This document shows positions 15,111 to 23,491 of a stretch of DNA of 38,110 bases, piece after piece. The notes beneath the pieces are model-generated. The model was given only the letters and a program-made list of their open reading frames with translations, made no database searches and was not told where the DNA came from. Location: assembly GCA_964519955.1 (NCBI GenBank), contig CAZFLM010000066.1, positions 1-38,110 on the forward strand, in the 5' to 3' direction. The first letter of the stretch is position 1; each line of letters begins with the position of its first letter. This DNA is from CAZFLM01 sp964519955 (lineage in GTDB: Bacteria; Armatimonadota; Chthonomonadetes; Chthonomonadales; CAJBBX01). Both the position numbers and the translations under genes were made by a program.

Positions 15111-16205
15111 TTACGCCGGGAGGCGCTGGTACTGGGTGGTCCGCCGGGCGGGCTCGTAGCCGGCGGCGCGGATGAGGCGGTCGATCTCCTCGACGGGCAT
15201 GGCGAAGGCGCAGCCAGCCGACGAGACGACATTCTCCTCCATCATGGTGGAGCCGAAGTCGTCGAGCCCGTAGCGGAGCGCGATCTGCGCCACCTTGGGC
15301 CCCTGCGTGACCCAGGAGGCCTGCAGATGCGGCACGTTGTCCAGCATGAGGCGGGAGACGGCGACCGTGCGCAGGTAGTCGAAGGCGCTCGCCCGCTCGC
15401 CGGGCAGGTCCGTGCCATCCGGCTGGAACGACCACGGGATGAACGCGGTGAAGCCGCCAGTCTCATCCTGCAAGTCGCGGATCTTCAGCAGGTGCTCCAG
15501 GCGGTCCTCCCAGGTGTCGACGGAGCCGTACATCATCGTGGCCGTGGTGCGCAGGCCAAGCTGCTGGGCGGTGCGCATGCAGCCGAGCCAGGCTTCGGCC
15601 GTGTCCTTCAGCGGCGATATCTGCTCGCGCACGCGGTCCGTCAGGATCTCCGCACCGCCGCCGGGGATGCTGTCGAGCCCCGCGTCTCGCAACCTGCCCA
15701 GCGCCTCGTCGAGCGGCAGCTTGCTGATGCGGGCGATGTAGATGAGTTCGGCCGGCGAGAAGGCGTGGAGGATGACGCCGTCCTTCCCGTACTCCGCCTT
15801 GATGGCGCGCAGCAGGTCCTCGTACCACTCGATCTTCAGGCGCGGGTTCAGGCCGCCCTGCAGCAGGATCTCGATGCCGCCCGCGTCGACCATCTCGCCG
15901 ACCTTGCGGAGGATCTCGTCGGTCGTCAGGACATACCCCTGGTCGTGCCCAGGCGTGCGGTAGAAGGCGCAGAAGCGGCAGCGGACCCAGCACACGTTGG
16001 TGTAGTTGATGTTGCGGCCCAGGATGTACGTGACGACGGGCTCCGGGTTCAGCCGGAGGCGGACGTGGTCGGCGAGGGCGGCCAACTCGGGCAGGCGCGG
16101 CCAGGCGAAGAGGCGGGCGCCGTCGGAAGCCGACAGCCGATCCCCCGCCCGCACCTTCTGCGCGATATCGTCGATGCCCCGCTGCTCCCCAACCACTTGC
16201 GTCAT
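15111..16205 (-). CDS. mqnC: Cyclic dehypoxanthinyl futalosine synthase
   Basis: A 364-residue radical SAM enzyme that cyclises dehypoxanthinyl futalosine in the futalosine route to menaquinone. The SAM cluster motif is Cys72/76/79 in NYTNVCWVRCRFCAFYR. Further family signatures are LLQGGLNPRLKIEWYEDLL, SIPGGGAEIL, TTATMMYG and IPWSFQPDGT. The length is typical. The gene is seven bases after a retropepsin/PDZ gene and 22 bases before mtaB, in the operon headed by mqnE. The other pathway enzymes (MqnA, MqnB, MqnD) are not in the window. Confidence 0.95.
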   Translation of the reverse strand: MTQVVGEQRGIDDIAQKVRAGDRLSASDGARLFAWPRLPELAALADHVRLRLNPEPVVTYILGRNINYTNVCWVRCRFCAFYRTPGHDQGYVLTTDEILRKVGEMVDAGGIEILLQGGLNPRLKIEWYEDLLRAIKAEYGKDGVILHAFSPAELIYIARISKLPLDEALGRLRDAGLDSIPGGGAEILTDRVREQISPLKDTAEAWLGCMRTAQQLGLRTTATMMYGSVDTWEDRLEHLLKIRDLQDETGGFTAFIPWSFQPDGTDLPGERASAFDYLRTVAVSRLMLDNVPHLQASWVTQGPKVAQIALRYGLDDFGSTMMEENVVSSAGCAFAMPVEEIDRLIRAAGYEPARRTTQYQRLPA

Positions 16206-16212
16206 CCTCTCG

Positions 16213-17052
16213 TCACAGCCCGACCGCCGGCTTCACAACCAGGTCACGCGGCGCCCCGGCCCGCAGGATGTGGACCGGCACAGAGCGCCCGGCAGCCGCA
16301 AGCGACGCGGCATCCAGGCAGTCCGTCACGGTGTCCGTCCAGCGGCGGTCCACGGTCAGGATCCGGTCGCCCAGCCGAAGCCCGGCCGCCGCCGCCGGAC
16401 TGCCCTCGTAGACGCGGGCGACCCGCACGCCGGCCTTCGTGTCCGGCTTCTCCACGACGACGCCCCAGAGCGCCGCCGGCGACACGTAGGTCTTGCCGCT
16501 CTCGCGCGCCATCAACTGCCCCATCAGGTTGGCCACGACGTCGCGGGGCTGATAGTCGACCGGCGTCAGCATGAGCTCGCCCGCCTCGTAGTCGATCGTC
16601 GACCGGAACCGCGACAGCACGTTGAGGCCGACGATGCCCTCGAGCGGGCCGTTCACCTGGGCGAGCATCTCCACGGTCGGATGGTCGAGCACCATGACCG
16701 GCAGGTCCCGCACCGTCGCTTCGCCCAGCGCGACGGACCGCAGCTTGACGCCGAACCGCATGCCGAAGACCGGGTTGTCGCCGCTGCCACCTGCGGCGAT
16801 GCCGAGCCGCCTGGCCAGATCCGTGCTGACGAACGTGAGTGGTGAGCCGGTGTCGAGCACCATGCGGAACGGGCCCTGGTCGTTGATCTTGACTTGCACG
16901 GCCAGATGGCGGGTCTTGAGCACCTCCAGCGAGACGGTCGTCGCGCTGGGCTTCGACGCCTGCGGTGCGCCTGTCTCCTGCGCCCGCGCCGCCCCGGACG
17001 CCAGCAGGACCGCGAGGCAGAGGGGGAACCGGAGGTAGCCGCGCGTCCTCAT
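16213..17052 (-). CDS. Secreted retropepsin-like aspartic protease with PDZ domain (second copy)
   Basis: A 279-residue protein with a signal peptide ending near ARAQ (residues 1-24). A retropepsin-type domain follows: catalytic Asp-Thr-Gly in MVLDTGSPLTFVS at about residue 66, and a flap/core region ending in GIVGLNVLSRFRSTIDY. The C-terminal 90 residues are a PDZ-like domain (VARVYEGSPAAAAGLRLGDR). One DTG per chain implies it works as a dimer, as in retropepsins. The ATG overlaps the preceding TGA (TGATG at 17054-17050), so it is coupled to its paralogue. Substrate unknown; a periplasmic or surface role is likely. Confidence 0.85.
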   Translation of the reverse strand: MRTRGYLRFPLCLAVLLASGAARAQETGAPQASKPSATTVSLEVLKTRHLAVQVKINDQGPFRMVLDTGSPLTFVSTDLARRLGIAAGGSGDNPVFGMRFGVKLRSVALGEATVRDLPVMVLDHPTVEMLAQVNGPLEGIVGLNVLSRFRSTIDYEAGELMLTPVDYQPRDVVANLMGQLMARESGKTYVSPAALWGVVVEKPDTKAGVRVARVYEGSPAAAAGLRLGDRILTVDRRWTDTVTDCLDAASLAAAGRSVPVHILRAGAPRDLVVKPAVGL

Positions 17053-17996
17053 CACAGCCCTCCCTTCAGCGTGCGCGCTGCGATGAGGAGCTTGTGGGAG
17101 CCGCGCTCAACGGTGAGCCGCAGGCGATCGCCGGCGGCGATGCGCGACGCGGCGCGCTGCAGCTCAGCGAGCGTCGGCGTGGCCACAGGGTCGCTCCCGT
17201 CCTCCTGCAGGGAGACGATGCGGTCGCCCGCGCGCAGCCCTGCCTTGTCCGCCGCTCCTCCAGGCAGCACGGCGCGCACCCTCGGCAGCCCGGCGTCCTC
17301 GGCCAGCTCGATCCCCAGCAGCCCCCGCAGCACCGTCTTCGATGCAGGCGGCGCCCCCAGGAACGAAGAGGCCCACTTCGCCATGCCCTCCAGCTTCGCC
17401 TGGCTGCCAGCCGCCTTGAGCGGCTTGCCGCCAGTCAGCGTTATGAGGCTGGGAACCGGCTGTGGCTTGTAGGCAAGGGCAGTCCACCGCATGTGGGGTT
17501 GCGTGCAGTCGATCTCCATGCGGAACCGAGACACGAGCGTGTAGCCCAGTACGCCCGCGAGCTTCGTCTCCGAGAGGCCGATCGAGTTCATCGTGCTGAG
17601 CTGGAAAGCGTCGATGACCATGCCCGGCTCCCTGCGCAGCACCGGGCCGCCCTCCACCTCGACGCGCTCGAACGCGGCGGCGGTGTTGGGCGCGCTGGGG
17701 ACGCCGCACTGCCTCGCCACGTCCGTCGCCACGATCAGCGTTGGGGCGCCGGTATCGAGGATGAACGAGTACGGCCCCTTCCCGTTCACCTTGGCGCGCA
17801 CGACGATATGGCCGGTGCTTGACAGGCGGTACGGGACGTCGTAGACAACCGGAGGCTGAGCCGCACGCCTCGCGGCCGGAGCCGCCGGCCCGGCGCCGGC
17901 CAGGAGCATGATGGCAGTGACGTAGAGCAAGAGCACCTCGCTTCTGCGGCGCTTGGAGCGGCCACCATCGGGACTAGGCAGCCGCGACGACCTCAC
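17052..17996 (-). CDS. Secreted retropepsin-like aspartic protease with PDZ domain (first copy)
   Basis: A 314-residue protein with a basic n-region (KRRR), a hydrophobic segment and a likely cleavage near residue 42. The catalytic motif is FILDTGAPTLIVA at about residue 80, with GVLGYTLVSRFRMEIDC as the second core strand pair and a C-terminal PDZ domain (VRAVLPGGAADKAGLRAGDR). The start is GTG at 17996, overlapping the end of mqnE by 23 bases; no later start would keep the signal's charged region. Its sequence identity to the next gene is modest, so the duplication is old. Confidence 0.82.
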   Translation of the reverse strand: MRSSRLPSPDGGRSKRRRSEVLLLYVTAIMLLAGAGPAAPAARRAAQPPVVYDVPYRLSSTGHIVVRAKVNGKGPYSFILDTGAPTLIVATDVARQCGVPSAPNTAAAFERVEVEGGPVLRREPGMVIDAFQLSTMNSIGLSETKLAGVLGYTLVSRFRMEIDCTQPHMRWTALAYKPQPVPSLITLTGGKPLKAAGSQAKLEGMAKWASSFLGAPPASKTVLRGLLGIELAEDAGLPRVRAVLPGGAADKAGLRAGDRIVSLQEDGSDPVATPTLAELQRAASRIAAGDRLRLTVERGSHKLLIAARTLKGGL

Positions 17997-19104
17997 GGTA
18001 CAGGCTATCGCGCTCGACGGGAGCCCGGCCGGCCTCTTCGATGAGGCCGATCAGGCGCTTGCGCGTGAGCACCTGCTCCTTCTGACCGATCTTGCCTTCC
18101 GGATAGGTGATCTCGTACTCGTGGACCGTGCCGTCCAGATCGTCCGCGCCGTACCACAGCGCGATCTGAGAGACCTGGGGCGTGTTCATGATCCAGAATG
18201 ACTTGATGTGCGGGATGTTGTCGAGCGCCAGCCTCGCCACCGCGATCGCGCGCAGATCGTCCTCGCCGGTCGGCGCGGGCAGATGCTCCAGGTAGGTCTT
18301 CTCGGGATGGAACGAGAGCGGCGTGAACGCCAGGAAGCTGCCGACCTCATCCTGCAGGTCCCGCAGCCGCAGCAGATGCTGGACGCGCTCCTCGACGGTC
18401 TCCACGTGGCCGTAGAGCATCGTGGCGTATTGCGCGAGGCCGGCGCGCGCCACCTGCCGCGCGATGTCCAGCCAGCGCTCCGGGCCGATCTTGGTGGGGT
18501 GCACCAGCGCGCGGACCCGCTCCGAGAGCACCTCCGCGCCGCCGCCGGGCACCGAGGCCAGCCCCGCATCCTTCAGGTCCGCCAGCACCTCCGCCAGGTC
18601 CTTGCCGGCCACGCGCGCGATCTCGTCCAGCTCGACCGCGGTGAACGCCTTGACGTGTACCCCCGGCCGCTCTTCGCGCACAGCGCGCAGCAGGTCGAGG
18701 TAGTAGTCGTACGGCAAGCGGGGATTGATGCCGCCCACGACATGGACCTCGGTGATCGGCACGTCGGCGTGGCGGCGGAGGGCTGCGCGGACGTCGTCGA
18801 GCGACATCAGATAGGGAGACGGGCCGCCGTCCTTGGGGTTGCGGGCGAAGTAGCAGAACTTGCAGTGCTTGTTGCAGATGTTCGTGTAGTTGATGTGCTG
18901 GTTGCGGATGTAGTAGGCGCGGTCGCCGTGCATCCGCTCGCGGACGAGGTTCGCCAGGGCGCCCACCGCAGTGAGGTCGGGGTGCCGGTAGAGCGACAGC
19001 AGGTCGTCGGCGCCCAGGCGACCGCCCGCCGCAACGGTGTCGAGGATCGGCGCCAGTTCGCGGCCAACCACGCGGGCGGGGTCCATCGCGTTCGCACACT
19101 CCAT
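17974..19104 (-). CDS. mqnE: Aminodeoxyfutalosine synthase
   Basis: A 376-residue radical SAM enzyme that joins SAM-derived adenosyl and 3-enolpyruvylbenzoate to give aminodeoxyfutalosine, an early step of futalosine-type menaquinone synthesis. The cluster motif is Cys77/81/84 in NYTNICNKHCKFCYFAR. HVVGGINPRLPYDYY, SVPGGGAEVLSERVR and FLAFTPLSFHPEKT are typical of MqnE. It heads a five-gene operon ending with mtaB. The promoter at 19128-19156 leaves a leader of only about 16 bases before ATG 19104; ATG 19086 is an alternative with a weak GGAG. Confidence 0.95.
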   Translation of the reverse strand: MECANAMDPARVVGRELAPILDTVAAGGRLGADDLLSLYRHPDLTAVGALANLVRERMHGDRAYYIRNQHINYTNICNKHCKFCYFARNPKDGGPSPYLMSLDDVRAALRRHADVPITEVHVVGGINPRLPYDYYLDLLRAVREERPGVHVKAFTAVELDEIARVAGKDLAEVLADLKDAGLASVPGGGAEVLSERVRALVHPTKIGPERWLDIARQVARAGLAQYATMLYGHVETVEERVQHLLRLRDLQDEVGSFLAFTPLSFHPEKTYLEHLPAPTGEDDLRAIAVARLALDNIPHIKSFWIMNTPQVSQIALWYGADDLDGTVHEYEITYPEGKIGQKEQVLTRKRLIGLIEEAGRAPVERDSLYREVVAAA

Positions 19105-19127
19105 CAGATGGTGATACAGGTGGGGTG

Positions 19128-19156
19128 AGTATACCCGCGCGAAGGAGGCCCCGCAA
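19128..19156 (-). promoter_or_regulatory. Sigma70-type promoter of the mqnE operon
   Basis: On the minus strand TTGCGG (19156-19151), an exact 17-base spacer, then TATACT (19133-19128). The predicted start near 19121 gives a short leader to mqnE. Confidence 0.7.
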
Positions 19157-19179
19157 TATTCTGTAGCGTGGCTACCAAC

Positions 19180-20346
19180 CTACTTCGCGGCGGCCTCCGC
19201 CATCTGCTTCTCCGTGAGCCGGACGCAGACGGCCTGGCGCACGTTCGGGTGCTCCTCGGTCGATACGGAGTAGTAGAGGCACACGATGGTGCCGTCGGGG
19301 AGCTGAACCGCGCTCGGGTAGCCCGTGTCGGTGTTGTGCGAGGTCCACCCGAGCATGACCCGGTGCTCCCAGTCCCACGTCGTGCCGCCGTCGTGGCTCA
19401 GCACCGCCGCCGCCCCCATCGGCTTCACGCGGCTCCCGTACACCATCAGGACCGCGCCGCTCTTGAGGCGCACCAGATCGGCTGGATGCTGCATCATCTT
19501 GCGGCCCGGCCCGCCGGTCACCGGCTGGAAGGCGCCCCACGTGCGCCCGCCGTCCTGCGAGCGCCGCACGTCGAGCACGCCTCCGGGCTCGGTGCGAGAG
19601 GCTGCGAGGAGCGTCTTGCCTGCGATCGGCAGGATCGCGGTCTCGTTGTAGCCGCCGGAACCGACGAGTGAGAAGTCGCCCCAGGTCTCCCCGTTGTCCC
19701 GCGAACGCAGGATGCCGACGGCGTCGCGACCTGCCTCGGCGATGCGATCGTCCCCGGTGTACGCGGGATCGGGCTGGCCGTAGACCGACATGAGCGCGGT
19801 GCCGTCGCGCTGGACGACGATGCGGCCATAGGGCGAGCCGCCGGTATGGCCGATCGGTCCGGTTCCCAGCGGACGTCGCTGCGACCAGGTCTTGCCGCCG
19901 TCCTTCGAGAGCACATAGTACATCGCGGAGCCGGTCTTCGACGGCGCCCACTTTCCGTTCTCGTCGTACATGCGGCATTCCCAGTACGCGAGGACGATGG
20001 TGCCGTTGCGCATCTGGCCCAGCGCGGGGTTGCGGTCATCCCAGGGGCCATCGACGACCACGCGAGGCTCTGTCCAAGTTTTGCCGCCATCCTTGGACTC
20101 GATCCAGTCCAGGCGCCCCGCCCGCCCGATGTGGTAGTCGCCGCCGCGGATGACGGCGGCCAGTGTGCCGTTCTTGAGGCGGATCAGCACCGGGAAGTAC
20201 CCCTCGTCCTTCGCCGCAAGCACGCGCTCCGCCACCGTCAAGCGCGGCACCCCCGTCTCGTCGTCAGCCAACACCGGCGTCTGTCCGGACATGAAGCAGG
20301 CTCCTATCAGTGTGAGTGCGGCAAGCAGGCAGCGGCAGACCGTCAT
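19180..20346 (-). CDS. Secreted sialidase-like BNR-repeat protein
   Basis: A 388-residue protein with a signal peptide (residues 1-29). Five Asp-box (S-x-D-x-G-x-x-W) repeats are visible: SKDGGKTW twice, SRDNGETW, SQDGGRTW and SHDGGTTW, giving a six-bladed beta-propeller of the sialidase/neuraminidase superfamily. I do not see a full sialidase Arg triad with certainty, so it may cleave another exo-glycan or only bind. The start at 20346 follows GGGAGG six bases upstream and overlaps the upstream gene's stop by four bases (ATGA). The coupling to a D-aminopeptidase suggests degradation of glycan or cell-wall material. Confidence 0.85.
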   Translation of the reverse strand: MTVCRCLLAALTLIGACFMSGQTPVLADDETGVPRLTVAERVLAAKDEGYFPVLIRLKNGTLAAVIRGGDYHIGRAGRLDWIESKDGGKTWTEPRVVVDGPWDDRNPALGQMRNGTIVLAYWECRMYDENGKWAPSKTGSAMYYVLSKDGGKTWSQRRPLGTGPIGHTGGSPYGRIVVQRDGTALMSVYGQPDPAYTGDDRIAEAGRDAVGILRSRDNGETWGDFSLVGSGGYNETAILPIAGKTLLAASRTEPGGVLDVRRSQDGGRTWGAFQPVTGGPGRKMMQHPADLVRLKSGAVLMVYGSRVKPMGAAAVLSHDGGTTWDWEHRVMLGWTSHNTDTGYPSAVQLPDGTIVCLYYSVSTEEHPNVRQAVCVRLTEKQMAEAAAK

Positions 20347-21143
20347 TCGTGACCTCCCAGATCCCAGAAGAACAGATCGAGCGCCGACGCGGCGACCCAG
20401 CGGATGGTGCGGGCGTCCAGCCGTTCGACGCCGGCGTGGCGCGCGGCATCGTCGCAGTAGTCGGCGCGGTTGAAGTGCAGCACGACCTCGGCGGGCAGGA
20501 TGGGCCGGAAGGGCTTCGCCAGGCCGACGAGGGCAACTGCCCTGCGAGCCGCCTCCCGAATGCGCGCGTGCGCCTCGTCGAGGCCGACCAACTCCGCCCG
20601 GTTGCGCCCGACGCCCCGCTTGACCGCGGCAGTCTCGACCGGATCGAAGAACCTTCGCGCCTCCACGCACGCCGCCTCGTCGCCGCTGACCATCAGCAGG
20701 GGCACGCCGAAGTGGCCCGCCACCATGGCCCACTGGGCCAACTCGCCCAGGCGCCTGCCATTGAGCGTGTAGTCGTGCCAGGCGACCGAGGACTGCGTGT
20801 GGTCGAGGAAGCCATTCTGCGTGCCGGCCATCGCGTGGGCGCCGATGAAGAAGGTGCCGTCGAAACCGTCGCCGAGCACGCCCCACCACTTGCCGTTGGG
20901 CTTGGCGTCGGCCTGCGCGCGCGGGTCGAGCTGCTCCGGGATGAAGTTGCCGATGCCCCCGCCATGGCTGTCCAGCACCGTCACATGCGTCGCGCCGCCG
21001 GCAAATGCGCCATCGATTGCCGCGTTCAGGTCGCCCATCAACATCTCGCGTGCGTGCTGATAGCCAGGCGTCGCAACGTCCATCATGTCCATCCGGTCGA
21101 CGCCCGAGACGCCCTCGAGATCGGTGTGGATGTAGATGCGCAT
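20343..21143 (-). CDS. M55-family D-aminopeptidase (DppA-like)
   Basis: A 266-residue zinc peptidase. It starts with the family hallmark MRIYIHTDLEGVSGV (Asp8 and Glu10 as metal ligands), followed by VTVLDSHGGG and FFIGAHAMAGT with the His ligands, and VSGDEAACVEA. DppA-type enzymes remove D-amino acids from peptides such as those of peptidoglycan. AGGAGG lies four bases before the ATG at 21143. It lacks a signal peptide, so it acts in the cytoplasm. It is coupled by ATGA to the sialidase-like gene. Confidence 0.9.
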   Translation of the reverse strand: MRIYIHTDLEGVSGVDRMDMMDVATPGYQHAREMLMGDLNAAIDGAFAGGATHVTVLDSHGGGIGNFIPEQLDPRAQADAKPNGKWWGVLGDGFDGTFFIGAHAMAGTQNGFLDHTQSSVAWHDYTLNGRRLGELAQWAMVAGHFGVPLLMVSGDEAACVEARRFFDPVETAAVKRGVGRNRAELVGLDEAHARIREAARRAVALVGLAKPFRPILPAEVVLHFNRADYCDDAARHAGVERLDARTIRWVAASALDLFFWDLGGHE

Positions 21144-21494
21144 GGTGCCTCCTGACGGGTTCGAAAGCAGACTGCACCGAGGTTCGCCGCACACCACGGG
21201 ATGTCCTACACGTTCCGTGTGACGAGATAGACAGACGCTTGAGCACTAATCATACCGAGCGCGGTGGTATCATGAGGCTCCGTACGGATCGCTACCCTGG
21301 CCCAGCCGCCCCCGGTCGCAGCAGACCACCGACGTAGCCACGTCCACCCGTCTTCGGCCCAGCCGCAGCAGGTTGCCCGCCTCAGACAGACGCCATTGAT
21401 GTAGGCCCCGGAGCCCCGCGCGTGGGCGCCTCCGACGCAGTGCAGCGCAGCACGGCCTCCCATCTACTGCTCACCTCTAGGAGGAGCCCAGCTC
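21144..21494. other. Divergent intergenic region
   Basis: This lies between the D-aminopeptidase and the small secreted protein. The only clear signal is an extended -10, TGGTATCAT at 21265-21273 on the plus strand, which would give a leader of about 215 bases to the gene at 21495. I see no ORF or stable conserved element in the rest. Confidence 0.35.
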
Positions 21495-22109
21495 ATGCAC
21501 TGCAGATCCAGATACACGCTCCCATTCGCGGCGCTCGCCGCCGTGGCACTCGCATCGGCGGGCCCGGAGCGCTACTTCGCCACGCGGCCGCCGGCCCCGT
21601 TCGCCAGCCTCGGCGCTCGGCAAGTGTGCGACAGCTCGGTCGGCCTGGCGCGCCTCGTCACCGGCCGCCGCGACCGCCTGAGCATCGGGGCGGAGCGCTA
21701 CGCCGTCGCCGAACCAGGGCAGCGACCGGAGACCACCTGGCTCGTCGAGGTGAGCGACCCGGCCGGCGCCTACCTGGCGCATCTGGTCCGGGACGCGCGC
21801 ACCGGCGAGGTGATGGAGGTCGGCGCCCGCATGCGCTGGACGGTCACAGGCCCCGTGCACCGCATGAGCGCCTGGGAGGCAGAGGCCACGGGCCGCCGCT
21901 GGCTGCGAGACCTGAGCGTCGGTCGCGAACGGGCGCGGTGGACCCTGGCGAACGCGCCAGAGAAGCGCCACCACCTGTGGCGCGTCCGCTACACGTCCGC
22001 TCGCAGGCGCGTGGGGCTGTCCATCGACGCCAGGACCGGGGAGTTGGTGCTCTTCTGCGCATGGCCGGCCCGCGCCGCTGAGCCCCAGCAGGTCGCCGAC
22101 AACCGATAG
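21495..22109 (+). CDS. Secreted protein with PepSY-like segments, function unknown
   Basis: A 204-residue protein with a signal peptide (residues 1-22, FAALAAVALASAG). Two stretches, AYLAHLVRDARTGEVMEV and RVGLSIDARTGELVLF, resemble the end of PepSY-type domains, where a strand is followed by D-x-x-TGE. No catalytic motif is seen. AGGAGG lies 10 bases upstream of the ATG. Its TAG stop is the first triplet of the 41-bp direct repeat that flanks the downstream AAA/TOPRIM cassette, so the cassette lies immediately 3' of it. Confidence 0.6.
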   Translation: MHCRSRYTLPFAALAAVALASAGPERYFATRPPAPFASLGARQVCDSSVGLARLVTGRRDRLSIGAERYAVAEPGQRPETTWLVEVSDPAGAYLAHLVRDARTGEVMEVGARMRWTVTGPVHRMSAWEAEATGRRWLRDLSVGRERARWTLANAPEKRHHLWRVRYTSARRRVGLSIDARTGELVLFCAWPARAAEPQQVADNR

Positions 22110-22147
22110 CGCCCCTATCCCTTCACCGCGCCCGCCGTCAGGCCGGC
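22107..22147. repeat. Left copy of 41-bp direct repeat flanking the AAA/TOPRIM cassette
   Basis: Identical over 41 bases to 24183-24223. Read on the minus strand it encodes the last residues of a sugar permease (AGLTAGAVKG and stop) plus eight downstream bases. The similarity extends outward as CCG[A/G] before the identical block. The permease itself carries the other copy, so this one is a detached duplicate. Confidence 0.9.
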
Positions 22148-22192
22148 CGCGACGCTTGCGGATGCGCGAGCCGTGGCGCCGGCCCCAGCGCC

Positions 22193-22290
22193 TTACCCCC
22201 GATAGGCCCGCTTGAAGGAGTCCGGTTGGGCCGGGTCGAACGCGTAGCTGCAGTTAGCCTGCGCGTCTGGCCCGGCGCAAGATGGTGGGA
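22193..22290 (-). pseudogene. Possible 3' remnant of an unidentified gene
   Basis: Between the left repeat and the AAA gene the minus strand reads about 30 codons ending in FDPAQPDSFKRAYRG and a TAA (22195-22193). The peptide looks like a natural protein C-terminus, but the frame has no start or upstream part. It may be a passenger fragment brought with the cassette. Just at its end, 22199-22209 (CCGATAGGCCC) imitates the edge of the 41-bp repeat (CCGATAGCGCCC). Confidence 0.3.
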
Positions 22291-22300
22291 ATGCAGCCCG

Positions 22301-23491
22301 ATGATCGATTCCGTCAGCATACGCTCGTTCAAATCGCTTGACGATGTCGTCGTTGAGCTTGGCGTGGTTAACGTCTTCATTGGCGCGAACGGCAGCGGCA
22401 AGAGCAACTTGCTTGAGGCCGTAGGGGTACTCGGCGCGGCCGCGAAGGGAACGGTCGACTCCGAGGCGCTACTACGCCGCGGTGTCCGTCCGAGCCCCGC
22501 CGAGATGTACAAGTCGTCGTTCGACGGTACCGACGAGCCCGGCAGCGTGAGGCTGGCGGCATCCTCCTCGAGCGCCCTGTATGAGGTCAGGCTCGAGACC
22601 ACCTCGGCCCGCGCGGACGTGGCATGGCGGTACGCTGGGGAGCGCCTCCTCGAAGGAGCCACGCCGGTGGTCGATCGGGACGCCGCCAACGGGTCGCGCC
22701 TTAACCCATCGGAAGGGCTTGCGGCCCTCAAGGCCGTCGAGCTGGACGACGGTTCGGCGGCTGCGGCGCTCCTCTCGCAACTGCAGCGGTACTCCATCTA
22801 CGCGCCCGATACGGCCACGCTTCGGAGCCTGCGCCCTGACCCTCAGTCCAGAGAGCCTGTCGGTCTCAGCGGGGGCAGGCTCGCAGAGGCTTACGCGGAG
22901 ACGTGCCGTGCTTGGGCTGAGGGGTACGGCCCGGGGTTGCCGGCTGATATCCGCGACCCCGTTGCGCTGGTGGACTGGGCGACCGAGATCGCTGCCGATA
23001 GCACCTTGTATTCCACCGGCACCGGTTGGGTACCAGAGCCGAGCTACCAACTCGACTTCACCGACAAGTACATGGCTCCCGGCCGCAACCACGTCTCGGC
23101 GCTCGCGGCGAGCGAGGGCGCCCTGTACCTCTTGTTCGCCATGGTGCTAGCGAACCATCCTGCCGCTGGGCCGGTCTTCGCCATTGACAACTTCGACCAC
23201 GCACTGAATCCGAGGCTTGCCAGGACGCTGGCGAGTGAGATCTGCCAGTGGATGGTTGAGCGCGGGGACCGTCAGGCGCTCCTCACGTCCCACAACCCGC
23301 TCGTGCTGGACGGCCTTCCTCTGCAGGACGACCGTGTGCGCCTGTTCGCGGTGGACCGCTCCCGCCGGGGGAGGACCGTAGTCGCACGTGTCGCGGTGAA
23401 CGACGCCGTCCTCCAGGCAACGGAGTCTGGGCTCCCGCTCTCGCAGCAGTGGGTGATGGGTAACCTGGGAGGAGTACCCAGGGATGTCTAG
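22301..23491 (+). CDS. AAA (SMC/OLD-like) ATPase of a putative defence pair
   Basis: A 396-residue ATP-binding protein of the AAA_21/OLD/SMC-like group. It has Walker A GANGSGKS at residues 28-35, a signature-like ALAASEGALYLL at 268-278, Walker B VFAIDNFDHALNP from 292 and the switch His331 in LLTSHNPLVLD. The Glu that normally follows the Walker B Asp is Asn297, with Asp299 nearby. The start at 22301 matches the family N-terminus (MIDSVSIRSFKSL); the weak GGTGGGA lies ten bases upstream. It overlaps the next gene by eight bases. ATPases of this type paired with TOPRIM-like proteins occur in anti-phage systems such as PARIS; membership here is inference. Confidence 0.88.
   Translation: MIDSVSIRSFKSLDDVVVELGVVNVFIGANGSGKSNLLEAVGVLGAAAKGTVDSEALLRRGVRPSPAEMYKSSFDGTDEPGSVRLAASSSSALYEVRLETTSARADVAWRYAGERLLEGATPVVDRDAANGSRLNPSEGLAALKAVELDDGSAAAALLSQLQRYSIYAPDTATLRSLRPDPQSREPVGLSGGRLAEAYAETCRAWAEGYGPGLPADIRDPVALVDWATEIAADSTLYSTGTGWVPEPSYQLDFTDKYMAPGRNHVSALAASEGALYLLFAMVLANHPAAGPVFAIDNFDHALNPRLARTLASEICQWMVERGDRQALLTSHNPLVLDGLPLQDDRVRLFAVDRSRRGRTVVARVAVNDAVLQATESGLPLSQQWVMGNLGGVPRDV

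Noticed and set aside
14862..16574. A 570-codon plus-strand open frame
   Set aside because: It is antisense to mtaB and mqnC, which have complete catalytic motifs. The frame gives Arg/Ala/Asp-rich sequence without domains, typical of shadow frames in high-GC DNA.
22196..22250. Possible tRNA-like segment (GGGTCGAAC resembles a T-arm) that could explain an attachment site
   Set aside because: No acceptor stem, anticodon arm or CCA-side pairing could be built around it.
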